DNA from: Mucilaginibacter sp.
GTDB lineage: Bacteria > Bacteroidota > Bacteroidia > Sphingobacteriales > Sphingobacteriaceae
NCBI RefSeq assembly: GCF_025362475.1
Contig: NZ_JANYGH010000041.1
Coordinates: forward strand, 34,463 to 98,462
Length of the DNA stretch: 64,000 bases
Direction: 5' to 3'
Notes under the pieces: generated by a model
Seen by the model: only the letters and a program-made list of their open reading frames with translations
What the model was told of the DNA's origin: nothing
The model's database searches: none
In this document: one piece after another, positions 8,202 through 17,220 of the stretch
How positions within the stretch are numbered: position 1 is the stretch's first letter
Layout of the letters: every line of letters starts with the position of its first letter
Made by a program: the position numbers and the translations under genes

Positions 8202-10871
8202 TTAAAATTTAAAGTTATAGGTAATAGATGGTACAAAAGTGAATAGGGTAGTTCTTACAGCTTCTGTACGACTTGGGTCGTTCTTGTTATCGCGGAAAAA
8301 TATACGGTACGCGTTATGGTTACCCAAAGCATTATATAAGCTAAAGGTAAGGTCCGATTCAAATTTTGAGCTTTTCTTTAACTGGCGTGTAGCACCCAAA
8401 TCGAGCCTGTTGTAGGCGGGCATTCGGTCGGCATTACGGTTGGTATAATAGTAGTAGGTGGCACCATCCACCTGGTACTTGCCGTTAGGGAAGGTCACCG
8501 CATCGCCGGTATAATAAACAAAATTGGCCGATAGGGTCCATTTTTCTGTGGCTTTAAACATGGCAACAACGGCAATGTCATGTGTGCGGTCCTGGCGGGC
8601 ATTGTACCATTCATTATTGTTGATGCCATCTATCTTGCGTTCGGTTTTTGATAGCGTATAGCTGATCCAGCCGGTTAAACGCCCGGTTTTCTTTTTCAGC
8701 AAAAACTCGGCGCCATAAGCCCGGCCTTTTCCGTAAAGCAGCTGTGTTTCTATAGGCTGATTGGTAAAAACATTGGCCCCGTTACGATAATCTACCTGGT
8801 TTTGCAGCTTTTTATAATAGGTTTCAAAGGTGAACTCATACTGGTGATCTTTAAAATCGCGGTAATAACCTACAGAAAGCTGGTCGGCAATTTCCGGCTT
8901 AATAAGGTTGGTGCTGGCTACCCATTTATCTGTTGGCGAACCGGAATTTGAATTGGAGATCAGGTGTAAATTCTGCGCATTACGGGCATATGATGCCTTT
9001 ACCGAACTGTACTCATTTAAAGAATATGCTGCCGCTATGCGTGGCTCGGGGTTTACATAAGTTTTAACCACCTGGCCAGATGTATAATGTTTTGTGTCGG
9101 TAATATTGCCATCCGCATCAAGGCTGTAATAATCGCCCTGGCCAAGGATGGTAAAGGCCGATAAACGCAAGCCATAGGTTAAACTGAAGCGGTCGGTAGC
9201 TTTCCAGGTATTGGTAGCATAAACGGCATCCTCCAGCGCGTACCTGTTTTGCAGGTTTTGCGACTGAATGCCCGAATTACCGGTTGATGAAATTTCGCCG
9301 GGTTTAATGGTATGGTAAACGCCGTTGAACCCAAAACTAATGGTGTTTTTATCGCCTGCATAATATTGCAGATCTTCTTTTAGGTTAAGATCTTTTATTT
9401 GAGAAAAAATGTTGAACTCATTTACATCCTCTTTGATATTGATCTTGTAATCATAATTGCTATAGATGAGTGAGGTATTGGAGAACAGCTGGCTGTTGAA
9501 AATATGGTTCCAGCGAAGTGTTCCGGTGGTGTTGCCCCAGTTTATGCCTGCGATATCACCGGCTTTTAATACATCTTTACCAAAGTATCCCGAAAGAAAT
9601 AAACGATCCTTATCGCCTAAAATATAATTGGCTTTGGCATTGATATCGTAAAAATAAAGCTGACTTTTTTTAGCGATAGAATCCTTAGAAAAAGCCAGGA
9701 AAGCATCAGCATAAGTTCTTCGGGCCGAGATCAGGAAGGATGATTTATTTTTTTGGATAGGGCCTTCCACATTAATCCTTGCCGCTATCAACCCCACACC
9801 ACCGCTTACGCCAAATTTTTGGTTATTGCCATCGTTCATTTTAATATCCAGCACGGACGAAAGTCTGCCGCCATACTGAGCCGGCATGTCGCCTTTATAA
9901 ATGCTGATATTCTTGATAGCATCAGAGTTAAAGGTGGAGAAGAAACCCAGCAGGTGCGATGCATTGTAAACAGGCGCTTCATCAAGAAGGATAAGATTTT
10001 GATCAGATGCGCCGCCGCGTACATAAAAGCCACCGCTGCCTTCGCCGGCAGATTTGATGCCGGGCAGGAGCTGTATGGTTTTAATCACATCGCGCTCGCC
10101 CAATAACACCGGGATGTTTTTGGTTTCCTGGATGCTTAAATGTTCAACCCCCATTTGCGGACTGGCCAGGTCGCGGGTACCGGCTGCTTTGGCAGTGATG
10201 GTTACTTCCTGTAGCGCCTGCTCGTTGTTATCCATAGCAATGTTGAGGCGTTGGCTGGCAGTTAATGATACAGTTACCAGCGTGGTTTTTTGGCCGATAG
10301 CACTTACCGCCAGTTCATGATCTCCGGCTGGTAAGGTAAGGGAGTAAAAGCCGTATTCGTTGCTTGATGTACCCTGGTTTGCATCTGTAGCTTTAATGCT
10401 TGCCCCAATAATGGTTTCGCCGGATTGTGCCGATTTAATGGTGCCGCTTATGGTGAATTTTCCGCCAGTGGGGGTGGCGGTCTGCTTTTTTAATTTGGCA
10501 GCATCATATTTAATCATGATATCCTGGTCAAGCACTGTAAAAGTAAATGGATAGGGTGCAAGCGCCTTTTTTAAAATGTTGCCCAACGGTTGGTTTTGGG
10601 CATTGATGCTCAATTTTACATCGCTTTTGGCAACAGTTTCATTATAGGTAAATCTTACACCGCTGGCTGCGGTAATTTTATCTAATGCCTGTTTAAGTGG
10701 CTCGTTGTTAATATTGATGGTTATGGTTTTATCAAGCGGACTTTGAGCATGAACTTGTGGATGCACTGTTGCTAATAGGAGCAGTGCGCATAGTGCCGTT
10801 CGGAACCATGCAGATATTTGCATCAGGGGGCTAATCAATATGGAGAACCATGCTGCGAAATTGTTTTTCAT
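8202..10871 (-). CDS. TonB-dependent receptor with STN signalling domain
   Basis: An 889-residue outer-membrane receptor. After the signal peptide (to about residue 43, VHAQ), an STN domain (about 45-122) fits FecA-type transducers that touch a FecR anti-sigma factor. A carboxypeptidase-regulatory-like beta-domain (about 140-225) comes next, then the plug (VLLGERDVIKTIQLLPGIKSAGEG; DEAPVYNASHLLGFFS) and a 22-strand barrel ending in an aromatic residue (NFKF). It sits directly downstream of fecR and an ECF sigma gene and is followed by DUF4249. The ligand is not evident. The plug type paired with DUF4249 differs from SusC and from classical ferric-siderophore receptors, so both iron and organic ligands remain open. 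Confidence 0.88.
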   Translation of the reverse strand: MKNNFAAWFSILISPLMQISAWFRTALCALLLLATVHPQVHAQSPLDKTITININNEPLKQALDKITAASGVRFTYNETVAKSDVKLSINAQNQPLGNILKKALAPYPFTFTVLDQDIMIKYDAAKLKKQTATPTGGKFTISGTIKSAQSGETIIGASIKATDANQGTSSNEYGFYSLTLPAGDHELAVSAIGQKTTLVTVSLTASQRLNIAMDNNEQALQEVTITAKAAGTRDLASPQMGVEHLSIQETKNIPVLLGERDVIKTIQLLPGIKSAGEGSGGFYVRGGASDQNLILLDEAPVYNASHLLGFFSTFNSDAIKNISIYKGDMPAQYGGRLSSVLDIKMNDGNNQKFGVSGGVGLIAARINVEGPIQKNKSSFLISARRTYADAFLAFSKDSIAKKSQLYFYDINAKANYILGDKDRLFLSGYFGKDVLKAGDIAGINWGNTTGTLRWNHIFNSQLFSNTSLIYSNYDYKINIKEDVNEFNIFSQIKDLNLKEDLQYYAGDKNTISFGFNGVYHTIKPGEISSTGNSGIQSQNLQNRYALEDAVYATNTWKATDRFSLTYGLRLSAFTILGQGDYYSLDADGNITDTKHYTSGQVVKTYVNPEPRIAAAYSLNEYSSVKASYARNAQNLHLISNSNSGSPTDKWVASTNLIKPEIADQLSVGYYRDFKDHQYEFTFETYYKKLQNQVDYRNGANVFTNQPIETQLLYGKGRAYGAEFLLKKKTGRLTGWISYTLSKTERKIDGINNNEWYNARQDRTHDIAVVAMFKATEKWTLSANFVYYTGDAVTFPNGKYQVDGATYYYYTNRNADRMPAYNRLDLGATRQLKKSSKFESDLTFSLYNALGNHNAYRIFFRDNKNDPSRTEAVRTTLFTFVPSITYNFKF

Positions 10872-10979
10872 TGTTTGTAGCAGTTTTTGAATAAGGATAC
10901 AGGGCTTTGGCCGTGTATTGGGGTTGAATAGATTAGTTACCCCGGTTAATGTTAATTAACCGGGTGTTTTTTGAAAAGG

Positions 10980-11975
10980 TTAATTTTTAGATGGCAGTTT
11001 CTGTAGGTAATAATTATTGTCGACCCTGTTCCAGTGGGCATTATCCATTACGATGCAAAGCATATTAAGCGCATTACTAATTGGCTGGGTGGTGTTTAAG
11101 TGGCCATAATATAAGCCCTGGGCTATGCGTGGGTCTACACTAATATGTACTCCATATTGCCTGGCCAATTCATCGGCAACTGTTTGCATGGTAGCCCCTT
11201 CAAAATCATAGTAGCCGTTACGCTGACCAAGAAATTTAGCGGCATCCGGATAATTCTCTTTAACCAGCAAGCCGTTGGTTTTGTTGAAAACAGCCCTTTG
11301 CCGGGCAATCATGATCTCTTGCCCGGTTTTATTCCCTGCCGATGAAGCTACCGCCACTTTGCCACTTACCACGGTTACTTCGGCAGTGCTGGCATCAGCA
11401 TAAGCCCGCACATTAAAGTTGGTGCCCAATACCACGGTTTTGATGGAGCCCGACAAAATGATGAATGGATGGCTGGCATCATGCTTAACTTCAAAAAAGG
11501 CCTCACCTTCCAGTTTTACCAAACGTTGCTTATCTCTGAATTTATCCGGGTAGCTGATACGCGTTGCCGGGCTGAGCCAAACTTTGGTACCATCGGGCAA
11601 ACTGATTTGCCTGTGCTGCCCGGCGTTGCTGCTCAACTGTATATCTTTTATTGGGTCAACGAGGTTTAAAATGGCATTTTTGTAAAATGCGGCAAAAGCA
11701 ACCAGCAATACTATAGCCGCTGCAGCAGCTATGTTTCGCCATAAAGAAATTACTTTGCCTTTTGATTGCGCAGGTGCTTCCATTTTTGCCGAGATGCGGT
11801 TGAAGATACTATCCTTAATCTGCTCAGCAGTTGCATGCTTTGAGCCGGATAACAATACTTCCTCATCATTGAAGCCCGCATACCATTGCTCAAACCACGC
11901 TTTTTCTTCGGGGCTTATGGTGCCTTGTTCCAGCTTATGGGCAAGCTCCTTCGGATTGTAGGAATTGTTTTCCAT
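10980..11975 (-). CDS. FecR family anti-sigma factor
   Basis: A 331-residue single-pass inner-membrane protein. A cytoplasmic sigma-binding region (about residues 1-80) is followed by one membrane segment (about 84-106, NIAAAAAIVLLVAFAAFY), a periplasmic FecR domain (LPDGTKVWLSPATRISYPDKF, about 125-220) and a C-terminal DUF4974 STN-like domain (about 250-325). It should hold the ECF sigma factor at 12639-13235 inactive until the STN domain of the receptor at 8202-10871 signals ligand binding. An unrelated small monooxygenase-fold gene separates it from the sigma gene. Assignment is firm from domain order and synteny. Confidence 0.92.
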   Translation of the reverse strand: MENNSYNPKELAHKLEQGTISPEEKAWFEQWYAGFNDEEVLLSGSKHATAEQIKDSIFNRISAKMEAPAQSKGKVISLWRNIAAAAAIVLLVAFAAFYKNAILNLVDPIKDIQLSSNAGQHRQISLPDGTKVWLSPATRISYPDKFRDKQRLVKLEGEAFFEVKHDASHPFIILSGSIKTVVLGTNFNVRAYADASTAEVTVVSGKVAVASSAGNKTGQEIMIARQRAVFNKTNGLLVKENYPDAAKFLGQRNGYYDFEGATMQTVADELARQYGVHISVDPRIAQGLYYGHLNTTQPISNALNMLCIVMDNAHWNRVDNNYYLQKLPSKN

Positions 11976-12187
11976 GGTAAATTATTTTGACCTTTACACA
12001 TATAGTCAACACCAAACGGGAATACCCTTAGTGCAAAATGAAATTTATTTTTGGATGAGGATAAAAAGTATCAAATGCGATAGAAAGGCACAACCCTGTG
12101 AGAAATTTGCGCTTTTTCCTTTTTAATCAAACAGCAAATTTTACATTGAAAAGCAGCTTAAATAATGAATATAAATTGTTGAATAGC

Positions 12188-12535
12188 TTATGATGATGGT
12201 GTAAATGAAGCGACTACCTCGTACATATCAGGCTCGAAACTGGCAATTTTCATCGCCTGTTCCAGGAATGGTGAAGCTGAGGAATTGCTCCGCATTTGAT
12301 TATAATGATCAATGCTTTCCCATTGTGCATACATGGTTACCTTTCCACCGTCTAAACTGCGGTGAAGGCTTGACGAAATGAACCCGGGTTGTTCTTTGAC
12401 AATTTGGGTGGCCTGTATCAACAAATCAATCAGTTGTTGCTGATCAGCCGGGTTTACGGTAAAAATATTAATAAGCGTGAGATAATTATTCTCCGTTGAT
12501 ATAGTGGTCATGGCAATAGATGATGAATTATTCAT
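12188..12535 (-). CDS. Antibiotic biosynthesis monooxygenase (ABM) domain protein
   Basis: A small cytosolic protein of about 115 residues, starting at the internal ATG (MNNSSSIAMTT); the longer frame to 12604 adds a sequence unlike the family. The core LTLINIFTVNPADQQQLIDLLIQATQ...PGFISSSLHRSLDGGKVTMYAQWESIDHYNQM is the ferredoxin-like ABM fold, as in YgiN quinol monooxygenase and haem-degrading IsdG-type enzymes. It lies in the same orientation between the sigma gene and fecR, an unusual place. It may belong to the regulon and act on the imported compound or its products. No diagnostic catalytic triad could be assigned, so the reaction is open. Confidence 0.75.
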   Translation of the reverse strand: MNNSSSIAMTTISTENNYLTLINIFTVNPADQQQLIDLLIQATQIVKEQPGFISSSLHRSLDGGKVTMYAQWESIDHYNQMRSNSSASPFLEQAMKIASFEPDMYEVVASFTPSS

Positions 12536-12638
12536 GGCAATTGAACTATAAAACACAACTTTTGGCAATTTAACAAAATCATTTCTTAATATGGCGCTTA
12601 TCATGTCTCACCGTGTTAGGTGAAAATGTCTCATCGCT

Positions 12639-13235
12639 CTAAGTTATGTCGTGGATGAGGAAAAGCAGTACCGGCAGCGATACTTTGAGCGTTTGCCTTA
12701 AGGTGCTTAAAGCTTTTGACATGTGCGCCTCAACTGTTTTTGGGGAGATGTTCAGCTCGGCAGCTATTTCGGCATAGGTTTTATTTTCTTCGCGGCTTAA
12801 AAGGAAAACGATGCGGCATTTTTCCGGAAGCTGGCTAATGCTGTGGTCAAGTTGTTTACGGAGTTCTTTTTCATGCAGCCAATCGGCAGTGCTGTCTTGT
12901 GTTTGGGGCGAGCTAAAAGTTAATTCATCTATCTGCAATTGGTTACGATACTGCCTGGCTAAATGATTAATTACTTTATACTTTACAGCTGTTGATAAAT
13001 AAGTAGCCAGGGTATGTGTTAGCTCCAGGCTCACCCGGCGCTGCCATATGCTTAAAAATACTTCCTGTACTACTTCTTCGGCCTCGTGCTCATCATCCAG
13101 GCGGTGCATGGCCACGGCAAAAGTTTTATCCCAATAGCGGTTGTAAAGCTCGGTAAAGGCATCGCGGTCATCAGTCCTCATCAATTCCAGGAGCTGTTGA
13201 TCTGTATAAGGCTGAATCCTGCTTAAAATGGGCAT
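12639..13235 (-). CDS. ECF RNA polymerase sigma-70 factor
   Basis: A 198-residue extracytoplasmic-function sigma factor. Region 2 (about residues 22-90: FTELYNRYWDKTFAVAMHRL...EAEEVVQEVFLSIWQRR) binds core enzyme and the -10 element. Region 4 (about 128-182: QLPEKCRIVFLLSREENKTYAEIAAELNISPKTVEAHMSKAL) is the -35-binding helix-turn-helix. It heads the - strand cassette with FecR and an STN-domain TonB receptor, the FecI-type arrangement. It should switch on the receptor/DUF4249 genes on ligand binding. A TAACTTTG -7 box lies about 50 bp upstream, suggesting housekeeping transcription of the regulator. Confidence 0.93.
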   Translation of the reverse strand: MPILSRIQPYTDQQLLELMRTDDRDAFTELYNRYWDKTFAVAMHRLDDEHEAEEVVQEVFLSIWQRRVSLELTHTLATYLSTAVKYKVINHLARQYRNQLQIDELTFSSPQTQDSTADWLHEKELRKQLDHSISQLPEKCRIVFLLSREENKTYAEIAAELNISPKTVEAHMSKALSTLRQTLKVSLPVLLFLIHDIT

Positions 13236-13286
13236 GTTTTATTCATGTGATGCCCCAATTTGTTATTGGGTGATTTTTTGATAGGA

Positions 13287-13315
13287 CAAAGTTAAAGGGC
13301 TAAAGTTACACTAAA
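13287..13315 (-). promoter_or_regulatory. Candidate Bacteroidota promoter for the ECF sigma gene
   Basis: On the - strand, TAACTTTG (13287-13294) matches the Bacteroidota -7 consensus TAnnTTTG exactly. About 19 bases further upstream there is only a weak TTTAG in the -33 position. The -7 box lies 52 bp from the sigma-factor ATG. Prediction from motif only. Confidence 0.4.
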
Positions 13316-13417
13316 CGTAAAAATTGATAAATTTATATGCACGAACGCGAAGAAATGTTGCAGCCTGTATTTTCGTTTACGATAGCTGTTGAAGATGAAC
13401 CTTTTTGAATATAAATA

Positions 13418-13777
13418 ATGATAGATCAACAATTTGCATTGCAATTTGCTGCCGAATGGATTAGCGGCTGGAACAAACAGGATTTGAATACCCTGATGAT
13501 GCATTATACAGATGATTTTAGCATCCAAACTCCGTATGCCCTGAAAATATATCCCGATTGTGGCGGCATCATATCGGGCAAAAATAATGTAAGGCTTTAT
13601 TGGGAAACCGCCCTGAGTAAACTGCCCAACCTGCATTTTGAGCTGTTGGAGGTGCTCACCGGTGTAAACAGCATCAGTATATATTATCATAACACCGATA
13701 GCGGCAAAAACGCTGTCGAAAATTTGTTTTTTAATGCTGATGGGGAGGTTGAAAAGGTTATTGTAATGTATAATTAG
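13418..13777 (+). CDS. NTF2-like / SnoaL-fold protein
   Basis: A 119-residue cytosolic protein with the pattern of the NTF2-like (SnoaL) cone fold: FAAEWISGWNKQDLNTLMMHYTDDFSIQTP near the N-terminus, then GKNNVRLYWETALSKLPNLHFELLEVL and a closing beta-sheet. The family binds small hydrophobic molecules and includes isomerases, cyclases and proteins with no known activity. Nothing in the sequence fixes the ligand. It stands alone, divergent from the sigma gene and convergent with the VOC gene. Confidence 0.75.
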   Translation: MIDQQFALQFAAEWISGWNKQDLNTLMMHYTDDFSIQTPYALKIYPDCGGIISGKNNVRLYWETALSKLPNLHFELLEVLTGVNSISIYYHNTDSGKNAVENLFFNADGEVEKVIVMYN

Positions 13778-13834
13778 GGCGCTAATATGGTATTAAAAAC
13801 TTTGGTCCATATCTTCTTCGCGAGCAGATATATG

Positions 13835-14212
13835 CTATGCTTCAACTCCTTCTGCTACCCTAATATAATACCCGTTGATATCAATAAAAGCAAATTCCCT
13901 TAAGCGGTATGGATGAGTTTTTAAAGTATCGGCTATTTCAATTTTCCGGTCTTGCAGTTCTGCGTAAACTTCGTTGATATTATCAACAAACCACATCAGC
14001 GGCAGGCGGTGTTTGGAATTATTAATCGCGGAGGTAAATTCGGCGTCTTCGGCAAAAAGAAGCCTCATATCGTCTCTTCTTATTCCTCCATCTTTTTCTC
14101 CAAAACTCCATTCATCATAAAAGCCCAGAACATCGCGATAGTAGGCTAGTGTTTGAATCAGGTTTTTTACCGGGAGGTGAGGACCGCTTCTGATAAATTT
14201 TTTTGCTTTCAT
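13835..14212 (-). CDS. VOC (glyoxalase/bleomycin-resistance) family protein
   Basis: About 125 residues from the ATG giving MKAKKFIRSGPHLPVKN; a start at 14251 would add 13 residues with no family match. The pattern LPVKNLIQTLAYYRDVLGFYDEW...RLLFAED...LMWFVDNINEVYAELQDRKIEI...LREFAFIDINGYYIRVAE is a single beta-alpha-beta-beta-beta VOC module. The end motif FIDINGYYIRVAE contains the usual C-terminal metal-ligand Glu. VOC proteins include glyoxalases, dioxygenases and drug-binding proteins; which applies here cannot be said. It is monocistronic. Confidence 0.8.
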   Translation of the reverse strand: MKAKKFIRSGPHLPVKNLIQTLAYYRDVLGFYDEWSFGEKDGGIRRDDMRLLFAEDAEFTSAINNSKHRLPLMWFVDNINEVYAELQDRKIEIADTLKTHPYRLREFAFIDINGYYIRVAEGVEA

Positions 14213-14416
14213 AATACGGGATCTAATGAGTTGCCATGTTGATATTTTCAAGCTAATTTACCAAACCCTGTATCCAAAACAAAAAGGCAAGCGCGACCGC
14301 TATCGTCATTAACAATTGCATGAGCTAATGTAAAGCGCCAACAAAACATTATGATTTTTAAATAATTTGTGATAAGTTGGTATTCTATATATTCTTATAA
14401 ACCGGGAATTTAAATC

Positions 14417-17052
14417 ATGAAGGATCAAAAAGGGCGCAGAAGCTTTCTGAAAAAGATTAGCGTTGGCGGAGCTATGGCTATGATGCCAGCCGCTGTAGTA
14501 AACCTGGCAGACGCAAAAGAGGCTGATGCAGATAGCGTAAACTCAGATGGTTCCAAAAAGGCTTTAAAGCGCGCCTACAACGCGCCATACACCGGTGATA
14601 ATCTTAACAGGGTAGCGTTCCCGGTTGGCGGTATGGGAGCTGGCATGTTTTGTATAGAGGGTACGGGAGCAATCTCTCACATGTCTGTAAGAAACAAGCC
14701 CGATATTTTTAACGAGCCGGGCATGTTTGCCGCTATTCATGTAAAAGGAATAACTCATGGCGCTAAACTTTTAGAGGGACCTGTACCTAACTGGAAAAGT
14801 TTGGTATCAGGGATGCCGGTAATGGTCTTACAGGTTCTACTACCGGTTTGCCACGCTTTCACAGCGCCGTTTTTAAAACTGAGTTTCCTTTCTGCCATAT
14901 TCAATTGCAGGATAAAGATATACCGCTATCAATAGAACTTTCTGGCTGGAGCCCCTTTATCCCAACCGATGATGATAATTCCAGCTTACCTGTAGGAGCT
15001 CTGGAATATAAGTTTACCAATACCTGTACTGCTAAAGTTAGCGCGGTGTTTTCGTTCAATTCGAGGAATTTTTTTGGCGAGCAAAAAGGTAAAGACAGTA
15101 TACAGCCAGCCAATAAAGGTTTTACCCTGAAGGGAACAGGAAATGGTGAAACAACTTTCCCTACTGATTTTACCATATTTACTGATGATAAGGAAACTGT
15201 GGTTGATCACTGCTGGTTCAGAGGTGGTTGGTGGGATCCCTTTACCATGGCCTGGAACGCGATAAGGGACGGACTTGTAGTTGATAATCCGCCCGTACCT
15301 GCAGATGCGCCCGGTGCCAGTCTTTACGTGCCTTTTGAGCTTGCACCCGGCAAGCAGAAAACTATAAGGGTTATGATGGCCTGGTACTCGCCCCAAACAC
15401 AACTTACGTTTGGTACGCCCGGTAAAAAGAAAGAAGGCTGCGATCCGGCAAGTGGTTGTTGTAATTCGCCTGCGGATATTGGCCTTGATAAATATGATAA
15501 GGATTTTGACGGTAAATTTTACAAGCCTTGGTATAGCAGCCGTTTTAATGGTATTGAGGATGTGGCCGGCTACTGGGCGCAAAATTATAATACCCTAAAA
15601 GCAAAATCGCAATTATTCACCCAAGCATTTTATGCCAGTACTTTGCCGCCCGAGGTGATAGAAGCTGTTGCCTGTAATTTATCCATATTGAAATCGCCAA
15701 CGGTAATGCGGCAGTTTGATGGGCGTTTATGGAATTTTGAAGGCTGTGGTGATGATTCTGGCTGTTGCCATGGCTCATGCACACATGTTTGGAATTATGC
15801 CCAGGCCATCCCGCATTTATTCCCGGCACTGGAGCGGAGCTTGCGGGCTACCGAGTTTTGTGAAGACCAGGCCGAAGACGGTCATCAAACTTTTAGGACC
15901 AACTTACCTATCCAACCGGTAGCGCATGATTTTCATTCGGCTGCCGACGGCCAGTTGGGTGGTATTATGAAAGTTTACCGGGATTGGCGCATCAGCGGGG
16001 ACAATACCTGGCTTAAAAAAATCTACCCCATGGTGAAAGTGAGCATGGATTATTGCATCAAGACCTGGGATCCGCGCCATAAAGGGGTGATTGAAGAGCC
16101 ACATCATAATACTTACGATATTGAATTTTGGGGTGCGGATGGAATGCATACCAGCTTTTACCTGGGGGCGCTACATAGTTTTATTGCCATGGGCGAGTTT
16201 TTAAAACAGGATATATCGGCCTATCGTGATTTGCAGGCAAAGGGTAAAGCCATGATAGAGGGTGAGTTGTATAACGGCGAGTTCTTTATCCAGGAAATAA
16301 ACTATACCGGTTTAAATGCAAAAGATCCCTCCAAAGAAAAATCATATGGCGGCGCTTATTCCAAAGAAGCCGAAACCTTGCTAAAAAAGGAAGGTCCAAA
16401 ATATCAATATGGCAAAGGCTGCCTTAGCGATGGGGTACTTGGCGCGTGGATAGGCCGTATGTGTGGTATTGACGATGTTATTGATAGTAAAAAAATAAAC
16501 AGCCACCTGCAATCCGTATATAAGTACAATTTTAAAACAGACCTGAGCGAACACGCTAACCCGCAGCGCCCTTCCTTTGCTTTGGGTAACGAGGCTGGTT
16601 TGCTATTGTGTACCTGGCCTAAAGGGGGGAAGCTATCCTTGCCCTTTGTTTATAGCGACGAGGTATGGACAGGCATTGAGCACCAGGTAGCATCACACTT
16701 AATGCTAACCGACAATGTGGAGGAAGGCCTGAACGTACTTCGTGCATCACGGGATAGGTACGATGGGAGGGTTCGCAATCCTTTTAATGAATATGAGTGC
16801 GGTCATTGGTATGCGCGTGCTTTATCCAGCTATGGGTATCTGCAGGCCCTCACCGGTGTAAGATTTGACGCTGTTACCAAAACTTTGCATATTGATTCAA
16901 AAGTTGGCGACTTTACCAGTTTTTTGAGTACCGAGACCGGTTTTGGTACCGTAAGCTTAAAAGCAGGAAAGCCTTCAATGAAAGTGGTTTACGGAAGTAT
17001 CGATGTGCAAAAGGTAATGGTGAGCAGGAGGGAAATAGCAATGTCGTCATAA
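14417..17052 (+). pseudogene. GH116-type glycosidase with Tat signal, split by a frameshift
   Basis: Two overlapping frames read as one protein of about 878 residues if one base is restored. The N-terminal frame (14417 to about 14797) starts with a twin-arginine signal (RRSFLKK, residues 7-13) and the family opening RVAFPVGGMGAGMFCIEG. The second frame continues from about 14797 (KFGIRDAGNGLTGSTTGLPRF) through the GBA2-type N-terminal beta-domain and the GH116 catalytic (alpha/alpha)6 domain (LWNFEGCG, HHNTYDIEFWG, YECGHWYARALSSYG). The Glu of FEGC and the Asp of NTYD are the likely nucleophile and acid/base. The break coincides with an A4 run at 14795-14798, where one extra A would rejoin the frames. 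A sequencing indel or a recent mutation are both possible. GH116 enzymes act on beta-glucosides or beta-xylosides. Confidence 0.8.
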
Positions 17053-17079
17053 CGGGCGATGTTTGCATTCTCATAAACC

Positions 17080-17114
17080 AACCGTCCTTGCTTCGTACCT
17101 CACAGCAATGACGG
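17080..17114. repeat. Fragment of a dispersed intergenic repeat
   Basis: The segment read on the - strand (gccgtcattgctgtgagg...gaagcaagg) resembles one arm of a dispersed repeat. A similar start (accgtcattgctgtaaggg) occurs near 63866. It lies between convergent genes. No complete partner arm was found nearby. Confidence 0.35.
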
Positions 17115-17220
17115 CCTGTTTTTTATTTAAAGACAGCCTCTAAGAAAAATACTATCTGATAATTATTCATCCTGTTCCTGTCTTTGTGATTTGCCAAAGG
17201 TTGAGCGGCAAGTATTGCTA

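Noticed and set aside
8202..11975. Sigma/FecR/receptor cassette as a ferric citrate (Fec) system
   Set aside because: The signalling layout is Fec-like, but the receptor plug and DUF4249 partner do not indicate citrate, so no fec symbols were assigned.
14789..14803. Programmed -1 frameshift in the GH116-type gene
   Set aside because: The A4 run is out of phase for a standard X-XXY-YYZ slippery heptamer and I see no strong downstream pseudoknot. A sequencing indel or mutation is simpler.
14986..15582. - strand open frame of 198 codons within the GH116-type gene
   Set aside because: Antisense shadow of the real glycosidase frame, with no recognisable domain.
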